Below, piece by piece: positions 8,162 through 15,488 of a stretch of 15,488 bases of DNA. Positions within the stretch are counted from its first letter, which is position 1, and each line of letters opens with the position of its first letter. The notes beneath the pieces are model-generated. The model was not told where the DNA came from. It did no database searches and saw only the letters and a program-made list of their open reading frames with translations. The DNA lies in NCBI GenBank assembly GCA_004151065.3, contig NWUY0300035506.1:64967-80454 (forward strand). The letters are read 5' to 3'. Position numbers and translations under genes: made by a program. This stretch comes from Larix sibirica. Lineage: Eukaryota; Streptophyta; Pinopsida; Pinales; Pinaceae.

Positions 8162-9272
8162 CTCAAAATCTCATAAAAACATCCCTGCTCTCATTTGTAG
8201 ATGTCCTAGTATCATATTTTAAGGGCTTCTAGTCAATTTGCATAAACGACGTGAATTAAAACTAAAAACATTCTCCTAAACCACAAGTAGTAATCGTCAT
8301 TAGTAATTAGAACCTTCGAGCACCGAATCATTAATGTAATCGAGACAATATGGGGAGTTATGGTCGGTAGCAACTTGTAGCAATGGAACTTGTGTACCAA
8401 CATGTAGAGGATGATGCTTGTACGCAACCAAAGTTACTAACATAATGCTCGATGGCGATGGCATGCATCTGCACACCAATCAAAAGGAATATAAATCAAT
8501 TTTTAAAAATTAATTTAAATCCAAATATTCCCTTGCCTAATTCAAACTATAGACAAATAAAAAAATTGAACTTGTACTGCACAGATTAAAATGCTTATGC
8601 CATCACCATATGTCCCCACCAAGGACATAAAATTCCATACCAGAAATTCCAATTAAACCTCTGCCTTCATCATTCCATTTATGTCATTTACTAACATTAA
8701 TAGGTTTAGGTATAGTCCATAGAAAAATATATGGTAAAAACCTAAATCTAAACACTATACCCCACATGAGTTTTCCATTGTAGATAATTATTTGGTTGTG
8801 TTTTGACTTTGAGCTTACATGCAACCATTTTGAAAGAAAAAAAAACACACACAAACAAGAAGATTCACTAGATTTAGATTAAAAAAAAAATAGAATCTAA
8901 ACAAAAAACTATAAATAAATAAATAAACACTTAAAGTAGATATCATATGTAAAATTTAAAAGATAGAGAAAATGCACCTCTAAATAGGGTTGATGAACAA
9001 GGATAGATGAGGGTAAAGCCCCTTTCTCCAAACTCGTGGACATCTAGGTGATCTTGAATTTACCCTTTTCATAAAAATATAAAAATATATGACTCCATGA
9101 GGCTTTTTATTATTCGTGAGTCCAAAATCTTTGTCAATGCACCATTAGTTGATTAATTTAGAATACAATGCACTGAAATGATTGTAGTGTGGGACCTCGA
9201 AAAAAATATAGAATGACAGAGAACAGAAAGAGCATCTATTGAACCCATTAGAATTCAAGCTGAATCCACCTA
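8162..9272. other. AT-rich intergenic stretch with simple repeats
   Basis: No gene is supported. It contains A-rich tracts near 8837-8848 and 8880-8890, a CA-rich run near 8846-8857, and (AAAT)n near 8913-8926. An imperfect inverted repeat is described separately at 8705-8761. Confidence 0.6.
8705..8761. repeat. inverted repeat with nested short stems
   Basis: GGTATAGT (8709-8716) and ACTATACC (8754-8761) are perfect 8-bp arms; inside, CCAT (8717-8720) and ATGG (8731-8734) pair. TTTAGGT (8705-8711) and ACCTAAA (8740-8746) offer an alternative pairing. It may be the remnant of a small foldback element, but no flanking target duplication was identified. Confidence 0.45.
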
Positions 9273-9346
9273 TGAAACCCTACAACCTATGGCGGTACCT
9301 GTGAAACCCTACAGCCTATGGCGGTACCTGTGAAACCCTACAACCA
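9273..9346 (+). repeat. 29-bp minisatellite with telo-box motifs, 2.5 copies
   Basis: Units start at 9273, 9302 and 9331. The first two differ at one base (ACAACC versus ACAGCC) and the third is partial. Each begins TGAAACCCTACA and so carries AAACCCTA (9275-9282, 9304-9311, 9333-9340), the plant telo-box found in promoters of growth-related genes. It lies about 200 bp before the LINE ORF1 start, so it may be LINE 5' UTR or promoter sequence. Confidence 0.8.
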
Positions 9347-9544
9347 TGTCTCCCTTACCAGCCCTAAACCTATGCTTTAAACCTTTTTTTCTAGAGTCAA
9401 GCTAGTCCTCGTTGTCCATCCCAGTACCAAATAGACTAAAAAAGTGGGAATTTAATATTGTTGGTTCTCAGCACAGTTTTCGGGAGTGACTTATTTGCCT
9501 ATGCGTTTTTAGGGGATTTTTTCCTGGTTGTCAGGGTTTTTACC

Positions 9545-11308
9545 ATGAATGGAAAGTTTCACTATGGTGAAAATGACTTCTGGTTTCCAGATGGGGGATC
9601 AGAGGGAATATACCCCATTACCCCCTCTTTTCTCGGCACTCCTGGTGGCATTAGACTGGAAGTTGGCGGTCTATTCCCTCCCACCTCAAACCGCTCTCCT
9701 TTGCAAGTGAAAACTAACCCTTGTGAAAATGTTGTTTTTGAACCTTTCTCGTCGTCGTTTTCTGCCAGGATCAAGGGGAATAGGTTAAACGCCAGCTCTA
9801 GTGCGGAACTCAACGGTCTGGATAAGCATCTGATTCATCCGCTGAGTTTAGGGGGCTCTGAGAAGGGGCATCATTTAAAAATTGAAAAGGTTAAAAAGTG
9901 TCGCCCATTGTGTGTTTTGGGTAAAGACATAACCCTCAATCTGGTATATGATTTATCTCAGAGGGAGTTGATTGGGAAGTTCGAATACATAAAGCCGACG
10001 AGAATGGAAATCATGAACTAGATCTGAACCAAATGGAAGCCTTTCATTACAAATACCCCTCGGGTCCTTATGCTCATCAACGGTTGGATGGTGTTCCAAT
10101 TCCTCTCTAAGGAGGACCGAAAAAATGTTGAAGACAAATATTGGGTTCTGGGGCGGGGTTCATTAGTCCTATCCCGGTGGCATTTGAGGTTTGACCCTCG
10201 AAAGGAAAAGTTGACGAGGCACCATTTATGGGTTATTCTACTTGGCTTTCTTCTGTAATGCTGGAACCTGAATGGTTTCATGACGGTGGCAATTTCTTTT
10301 AGCTGCTTCATCATGATCGAATAAGAACACTTTTATGGTGCCGGCTGTAAATCTCCCAGAATATTGGTGGATTTTGACTCGTCTGAGGGTCTGCTGGAGG
10401 ATATAGAGGTGGTTTGGGAAGGAGGGTCCTTCATTCAGACCTTGGACTATTGGAAAGTTTGTTTTTGTTTCCATATCTATCATGCAACCGAACATTCTAA
10501 GATGTAGTGTAAAAAAGTTTATGTGGGATCCTTTAAGGGCCTTGAAGACGAATCTCCCTCACAGGAGCCCTGCGACTAGTTGGAGGACAACCTTGAATTC
10601 TCTATCCCATTGGATCGTCATTCAGCTTTGGCCTTCATTGGTAAGTTCTCATAGACTATCCATGTTTTACTAAAAAAAATATCCTTTGAGGAGATCCTTA
10701 AGTCTCTATCGATTGAGGAGGATATTGTTTTGGATTATTCTAGGGGAGATATCCACGATTCTTCCCCACAAAACCATCCAATTTTGAGATCCCCCTCACC
10801 TGGCCTAATTCGAGGTCCTTCTAGGGGCATCTTATCTGATAACACCTCCATTCTTCCTAGGCAATCTTTCGTCCTAGTGGGTGAGGAATCGGATTCCCAC
10901 TTGTGATCCTCAGATTTCCCGCAACTTTCAGGGACGCCCATTAATTATTTGGGTATTAGCTTGTCCCCCTCCTCGATCTGGGACTCTCCTTTAACGAATG
11001 GAGATGGCTCTTTTCCAAACAGATCTCCTATCCCTACCTTTACGACCTGTGCTCCGGAATATTTAGGCATATTTCCCATATCCTCCATTTTCAATGAAAA
11101 TGTTACAGTGAGGAATCCCAAGAAAACTGAAAAAGGAAAACGGGTTGCTAGCTCTCTTCCAAATCCGGATAAGGAAGACTTTTTGTTCCAAAAATCTAGC
11201 TTTCCTTCATTATTCGATAAGGGTTTACCTAGGTTTTCTATAACAAATGTTTCTTAGACCACTGGGGCTCTTAGAGAGAATGCAGCTAGGGATGCGGTTA
11301 TTCAATGA
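9545..11308 (+). pseudogene. LINE ORF1: DUF4283 and zinc-knuckle RNA-binding protein, nine internal stops
   Basis: ORF1 protein would bind LINE RNA in a particle. I chose ATG 9545 (context ACCATGA, reads MNGKFHYGENDFWFPDGG) over the in-frame ATG 9458, whose extra text is hydrophobic and not gag-like. DUF4283 spans roughly 9960-10300: LIGKFEYIKP, NGWMVFQF, WVLGRGSLVLSRWHLRFDP and HHLWVILLG. The segment ILVDFDSSEGLLEDIEVVW precedes a decayed CCHC knuckle (HIYHATEH, about 10470-10510) in which some ligands are changed and a TAG precedes the last Cys. The C-terminal part is Ser/Pro-rich with a basic PKKTEKGKR. Stops lie at 10019, 10025, 10256, 10322, 10505, 10577, 10652, 10904 and 11255, yet one frame holds from 9545 to TGA 11306, giving 588 codons. 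Confidence 0.85.
11305..11308 (+). other. ATGA overlap of ORF1 stop and ORF2 start
   Basis: The ORF1 frame ends CAA-TGA (TGA 11306-11308) while ORF2 begins ATG (11305-11307), reading MNLASFNIRGLG. A 4-nt stop/start overlap of this kind is used elsewhere for termination-reinitiation coupling. It is directly visible, and the ORF2 start is well supported by the endonuclease motif six codons later. Confidence 0.8.
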
Positions 11309-12060
11309 ACCTTGCCTCTTTTAACATCCGAGGACTCGGCAGTGGCCCTAAACGAACTGCACTCAAGCGTTTCCTTGAAATTGTGCACCCTATTGTGGTT
11401 TTATTACAAGAAACGATGGCCTCTTCTACGATGGCCTGTGATTATTTTTAAAAAATCAAACCTAATTGGAGGGTATGTGCGGTGGACGCTTCAGGATTAT
11501 TGGGGGGGACCCTTGTTGCTTGGAACATGTTGGTGGATGATATGACTGCTTACAAAATTTTGTAGGTATTCTAATTGAGGGAAAATTTAAAGGGTGTCAA
11601 AGGCTAATTAGAATATTAAATGTTTATGGCCCTTACCGAAAGAGAATATATTTTTGGGACCGGGTCTCAACTTTGGGTTTATTGGAGGATAATTCCCTCA
11701 TTTTGGCAGGGGATTTAAATTTCACTTGGTCCTCTCAGGAAATCTGGGGAGCAGGAAACATCTTCGATCCTCTTGCCGACTATTTCATATCTCTTTTTGA
11801 AAATTATTCTTTAGTGGATATTGTTCCCAATGTTTTAGTCCCCACTTAGACAAATGGCCGTTGTGGAGGAGCCGGCATAACAAAAATACTAGACCACTAT
11901 TTCATGTATGAATCTTTACGTGACTCATTGAGCCGCTACCGATCATGGTCCTATTCGCTTGGTATATCGGACCATAAGGAAATTATTCTACAGTTGGATT
12001 TTGAAAAAGGTTTCTATCCTTTTAAATTTAATCCGATCTGGCTAGAGGATCCTAAGTTTT
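11305..12060 (+). pseudogene. LINE ORF2 AP-like endonuclease domain
   Basis: The domain would nick the target site. NIRGLG (11323-11340) gives the N-terminal Asn; LLQET follows, with the catalytic Glu at 11410-11412. DASGLLGGTLVAWN is a plant-LINE block near 11480-11525. After a frame change at an AAAATTTT run near 11555, LNVYGPYRKR, AGDLNFTW (Asp 11712-11714) and ISDHKE (Asp-His 11970-11975) are present. The usual R-L-D block appears as ILDHYF. Stops: TAA 11449, and TAG 11847 where the family has Trp in PTWTNGR. Most catalytic residues are still readable. Confidence 0.85.
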
Positions 12061-12779
12061 TGTGCTATGGTCCATGAGCAATGGGGCTCCCTCTAGGGGG
12101 ATACACAACATTCTCGGCTTCTTAGCCTGGTGAATAAATTGTCTATTATGAGGAAGGAGGTCCAATCCTGGGAGCGAGATAAGAAGGATGTTAACAATAG
12201 ACTCATGGGGGTTATCGAAGACGAGATCCAACAGTTATCTCATTGTGTGGACACTGAATACTTTTCTGTGGAAAGGAAGGAAAAACATGTGTCTTTGGAA
12301 TTAAAAAAGCAGTCCATCCTTCGTCACATTAAGGAGACTTGGAGGCAGAAGAGCTGAGCTATTTGGCTTCATGCTGGTGATAATAATACAAAATATTTTC
12401 ACAGATTTGTGAATCAAAGACGCCCGATGAATGTCATTTGGAACATCAAATCTGAGGACTGTGATGTTATCTTTTACCAAGCTTCTTTAAAGGGGGAAGC
12501 TATCAGTCATTTCAAAGAGGTATACACTAACAGAAATAACCATAATATGGAAAGTCAGTTGAACACCATCAAACAGTTTCCTTGGTACTTTAACGAGGGA
12601 GACTATCTTGAGATTGGTAGGATTATCAAAAAGGAAAAGGTTTTGAAAATATTGAAAAAACTGGCCAAAGACAAGAGTCTCGGTCTGGACGTGTGGACCA
12701 TGGAGTTTTATCTACATTTCTTTGATTTGCTTGGCTCTGAGTTGACGGGGGCCTTAGATGAAACCAAGTGAAAAGAGTG

Positions 12780-13605
12780 GGTTCCCAACAATCTAAACTC
12801 CACTTATATTACCCTTATACCCAAAAAAGATAGGCCATCTGATTTTAAATACTTTAAACCTATCTCTTTGTGTAACCTCCTTTACAAGATTATTTCGAAG
12901 ATCATTGCTGAAAGAATCAAGCCAGTATTGGGAAGGTTTATATCGGAGGAGCAGTTTGGTTTTCTACCAAACAGGCAAATCCTTGATGCGTTTGGTGTAG
13001 CTCAAGAGGCCTTGCACTCTATAAAAAGAAAGCATTTAAATGCCTTCATTCTGAAGATATACCTGGTGAAAGCATACAATCGTGTGGATTAGACGTACCT
13101 GAGATACATCCTCATTCAAATTGGACTTTTTGTGGAGATTGCGAATTGGATCATGGTGTGCATCTACTTGGCTAGGTTTGTAGTTCTTATTAATGGGTCT
13201 CTGTCTTCCTTTTTCAATGGCAACAGGGGCCTCCGCCAAGGCTGCCCTCTCTCGCCATATATGTTCATTATGGCAATTGAGGGTCTTAGTTTGCTCATAA
13301 AGGAATATAAATCTCATAAGAAGATCTCAGGTATCAAAGTTACAGGCTCTATCCACATTTCTCACTTATTGTTCGTAGACAATGTTTTATTATTTGGTGA
13401 TGGTAGTCTTAATGAATGGAAGCACTTTCTTTCGATCATCGAAACTTTTTGTGATGCCCTTGGAATGGCGGTTAGTCCCCACAAGTCATGTTTCATTCAT
13501 AATTGCATTGATAAGGCCATTGTGGAAATGATTGGTGCTTTGTTCCCTTATGAAATTTCTCAGATAACGGAAGGTATAAATTACCTCGGTTCTTTCTTAA
13601 ACTAA
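12780..13605 (+). pseudogene. LINE reverse transcriptase domain, catalytic residues lost
   Basis: TLIPKKDRPSDFKYFKPISL and LLYKIISKIIAERIKP open the domain; EEQFGFLPNRQI follows. Motif A reads LKIYLVKAYN (13051-13080): Tyr at 13060-13062 replaces the catalytic Asp of LKIDL, and Asn replaces the Asp of AYDRV. GLRQGCPLSP is intact at 13228-13257. Motif C reads FVDN (13372-13383) where the family has FADD, so its second Asp is Asn. TAG 13090 stands where the family has Trp. The thumb continues to about 13600, where the frame changes. Even without the stops this RT could not polymerise. Confidence 0.9.
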
Positions 13606-13607
13606 GT

Positions 13608-14759
13608 GGATATAGAATCTCTTATTGGCAATGGTTAATTAAGAAAATTCAGCAAAGGATTAACACTTGGTGTTTTAGGTGGTTGAATCTGGAGGGTCGA
13701 ATCGTTTTAATCATGTCAGTCTTGTAGAGTATACCGGTCTTCTAGTGCTCACTATTTTCCATCCCAGAGTTTGTGGTTTTGGTGATACGTGGACTTATAT
13801 TTTGGTTCTTGTGGGAAGGAAACTTAAATGTTTCTAAGTTCCATCTGGTCTCTTGGGAGACCCTCTCAAAACACAAATTATTGGGAGGGTGGGAAATTAA
13901 ACACCTTGGTCATTTTAATCAGGCCTTATGCGCAAAACAATTGTGGAGATGCACATTCAACAAAGGTCTATGGGGAAAAGTGGTAAAATCTAAATACCTC
14001 AACAGACTTCCACCTGTATATTGGCTTCGATCTCATTCCAAGGTCTCTTCCGGTGCTTCATATATTTGGCATAGTATTTTAAAATATCTCCCTATTATTA
14101 ATGAAGCCATATGTTGGAAGGTGGGTAGAGGAACTCAAGTGTTTATCGGGGTGGATTCGGTGTTAGGGCTGAATGATTGCTACCAGTTGTCGAGAAGTTT
14201 AATTGAAGATCTCCATACTAAAAATATTTTTGTTTTAAAACAAGTTGCTTCGACCTCAATCATGGGAGAGTTTTGTTGGCTCTTAGCCATTGAATTAGCA
14301 TTGGAGCTTAGACATGCAACTGAATGGGATGACTATGTTAAACAACTATACATTTCAGGGATTATTCTGAGCTCTAAAGAAGATAATCTAATTTTGGCAT
14401 ACAATAATGTTGATGGTTATGTTTATGCTCGTTTAGCTTATCAGTTATCGTCGGCCGCTGAGGTAGGCCCACAGGTGGCATGGTGGTTAAAATTGGTTTG
14501 GGCCGCAAGGATTCAATTGAAGATGAAGTGTTTTGTATGGTTAGTTTTCAATAACAAGATATTGACTTGGAAAAACCTGCAAAGGCGTGGTTTCCTTGGA
14601 CCAAGAATGTGTTCTATGTGTCTTAATGATTTTGAAATGGTGGATCATCTTTTATATTGTTGTTCCTTATTTCGGACTGTCTGGGCCAAACTTTGCATTA
14701 CCTTCCATATCATCTTCTTGTGGGGTTATGGTACGTTCGACGAGAATATGAAACACTAG
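13608..14759 (+). pseudogene. LINE ORF2 connection region and zf-RVT domain
   Basis: The frame resumes with GYRISYWQWLIKKIQQRINTW and RWLNLEGRIVLI, typical of the RT-thumb-to-connection part of plant LINEs; TAGs at 13725 and 13743 interrupt it. A 328-codon open stretch follows from about 13773. WETLSKHKLLGGWEIKHLGHF is the common SKPKxxGGLGI-like block. The zf-RVT part (about 14481-14695) has WWLKLVWAARIQLKMKCFVW, NLQRRG, CSMCLNDFE and a HLLYCC pair with the spacing of the family's zinc-binding residues. TAG 14757 ends the stretch, but the same frame continues into RNase H. Confidence 0.85.
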
Positions 14760-15420
14760 TTTTTGAAACATTGCAAGCTCTGGATTTTGGTATTCTACAT
14801 TATTTGGGAAGTATGGAGGGCACAGAATGCTTGTATTTTCCAAAATTCCAAGCCTAGTGTTACTCAAACCATTACTAAAGTTGCCTCTCACTTCTGGGGT
14901 TTGCATACGGAAACTCTCCTGAAGGCTAGGAGATGCATTACTTTATCGGATTTGGATTTCACCTTTCCATTAGGATTTTTTGATGGGGCTGAGAAGGGTA
15001 GTTTATGCAGAGTTGGGATGGTCTTAAAGCTCTTCAGTTCACATTTCTTCTATCTATCTTTCAGGGCTGGGAATGGTACCAATACCAGAGCAGAACTTTT
15101 AGCCCTTTGGGGCCTGTTATGGTTTGCAAAGAGATTGGAGTTATCTTCTTTTCAGGTGCTTGGTGACTCTCTTTGTGTTATAAATTGGGCTTCAGGTCTC
15201 TTATCTTTGCAATCCCTCTGTTTGACTCCTTGGATTAATCGAACAAAACATTTGATCGACTCCTTTGCTCACATCAACTTCCGGCAAAGGAGTCGATGTT
15301 ACAGCGGACCATCTTTCAAAGTATGCAATTGGAGTCATGGACGACATGTTGTTTTTACAGGAGTTCAAAGATGGTCTTTTAGCCTCTTTGGATCATATCA
15401 AGATTTTTGAAAAGGGATAG
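14760..15420 (+). pseudogene. LINE C-terminal RNase H domain, frameshifted near its end
   Basis: RNase H would remove RNA from the RNA-DNA hybrid. Visible catalytic positions are Asp in FFDGAE (14982-14984), Glu in NTRAELLALWGL (about 15090-15095), Asp in VLGDSLCVIN (about 15165) and, in another frame after about 15285, Asp in VTADHLSK (about 15305-15325). IYDVYAIGV-type text (YAIGVMDDML) follows, ending FEKG-TAG at 15418. The frame change lies in a 14-bp perfect inverted repeat. The fold is that of the RNase H group (RVT_3) in plant L1 elements; all four acidic residues survive, though in two frames. Confidence 0.85.
15255..15297. repeat. 14-bp perfect inverted repeat at the RNase H frameshift
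   Basis: ATCGACTCCTTTGC (15255-15268) and GCAAAGGAGTCGAT (15284-15297) are exact reverse complements separated by 15 nt. The downstream arm covers the point where the RNase H reading frame changes. Confidence 0.85.
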
Positions 15421-15488
15421 ACATTTTCTTTTAGAGATCATCTGTAATGTCCCCATTCAAATAATTTCATAGTAAGACAATCCCATCA
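15421..15488 (+). other. LINE 3' flank or start of another repeat, incomplete
   Basis: There is no poly-A tail or poly-A signal in the 68 bases after the ORF2 stop. TGTAATGTCCCC begins at 15443 and could be a 3' UTR piece or the TG-end of an unrelated LTR; the window ends too soon to decide. Confidence 0.3.

Larger units (their letters stand above)
11305..15420 (+). pseudogene. LINE ORF2 polyprotein: endonuclease, RT, zf-RVT, RNase H (broken)
   Basis: ORF2 would nick target DNA and copy LINE RNA into the nick. About 1,372 codons span from ATG 11305 to TAG 15418-15420, the length expected for plant L1 elements with RNase H. The frame changes near 11555, near 12060, at about 13595 and near 15285, moving between frames 1, 3, 1, 3 and 1. 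In-frame stops include 11449, 11847, 12094, 12355, 12769, 13090, 13725, 13743 and 14757. Between endonuclease and RT lies a helical, Lys/Glu-rich linker (12120-12350), then the family block WLHAGDNNTKYFH near 12361-12400. Domains are described in separate entries. Confidence 0.9.
9273..15488 (+). mobile_element. nearly full-length L1-type LINE with RNase H, decayed
   Basis: Two consecutive coding regions in the LINE order are present: ORF1 (DUF4283, zinc knuckle) and ORF2 (AP endonuclease, RT, zf-RVT, RNase H). A C-terminal RNase H after the zinc-finger region is known from a group of plant L1 elements. The coding span of about 5.9 kb is close to complete, which is unusual since most LINE copies are 5'-truncated. 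The 5' end is not fixed; the minisatellite at 9273 is included tentatively. The 3' end lies beyond the window: no poly-A tail or target-site duplication can be seen. Nine ORF1 stops, several ORF2 stops and frame changes, and lost catalytic residues show that it is dead. Confidence 0.9.

Noticed and set aside
8837-8926. Poly-A tail of an inserted element
   Set aside because: Several A-rich tracts occur in an AT-rich stretch with no coding relic upstream and no target-site duplication seen.
13036-13317. Minus-strand open frame across the LINE RT
   Set aside because: Shadow of the well-supported RT on the plus strand.
15443-15488. Start of a new LTR (TGTAATGTCCCC)
   Set aside because: Only 46 bases are visible; no second copy or target duplication, so not called as an element.

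Overview
The window looks like transposon-dense nuclear DNA of a land plant. It holds no intact host gene that I can recognise, no rRNA or tRNA gene, and no bacterial-type operon. Two decayed retrotransposons of plant type dominate it: a Tat-like Ty3/gypsy remnant on the minus strand and a nearly complete L1-type LINE with a C-terminal RNase H on the plus strand. Large AT-rich intergenic stretches and ancient, heavily mutated elements would suit a large plant genome, possibly a gymnosperm, but that last point is only a guess.

Layout. About 120-1445 is a quasi-periodic array of roughly 17-19 short GC-rich hairpin cores (consensus near GAGGGCGCAGCCCTC) set 57-100 bp apart in AT-rich spacers. 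Further hairpins follow to about 1696, with an ambiguous NN at 1667-1668. Then comes a plus-strand, Pro/Asn/Gly-rich, gag-like coding remnant (about 1798-2490). It meets, head-on, the 3' end of the minus-strand gypsy polyprotein relic (about 6830 down to 2440). That relic keeps, in transcription order, protease, a Pro-rich linker, the WDD.HH segment, reverse transcriptase, H2C2 finger and integrase core. Its RNase H is missing. A near-identical 100-103 bp triplication lies at 6051-6359.

From 6831 to about 9270 the DNA is AT-rich with simple repeats and one exon-like open stretch (7769-8161) of unknown nature. A 29-bp minisatellite carrying plant telo-box motifs (9273-9346) then precedes the LINE. 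LINE ORF1 (9545-11308: DUF4283 plus a degenerate zinc knuckle) ends in an ATGA overlap with ORF2 (11305-15420: AP endonuclease, reverse transcriptase, zf-RVT, RNase H). Both are pseudogenes: ORF1 has nine internal stops but no net frameshift, while ORF2 has stops, about four frame changes and lost catalytic residues. The window ends 68 bp past the ORF2 stop, before any poly-A tail is seen.

No gene here is likely to make a working product. The points most worth a second look are the hairpin array and alternative stem-loops ahead of the gag-like relic, the in-frame loss of RNase H from the gypsy relic, the recent triplication inside old sequence, the ATGA coupling of the LINE ORFs, and a perfect 14-bp inverted repeat sitting at the RNase H frameshift.
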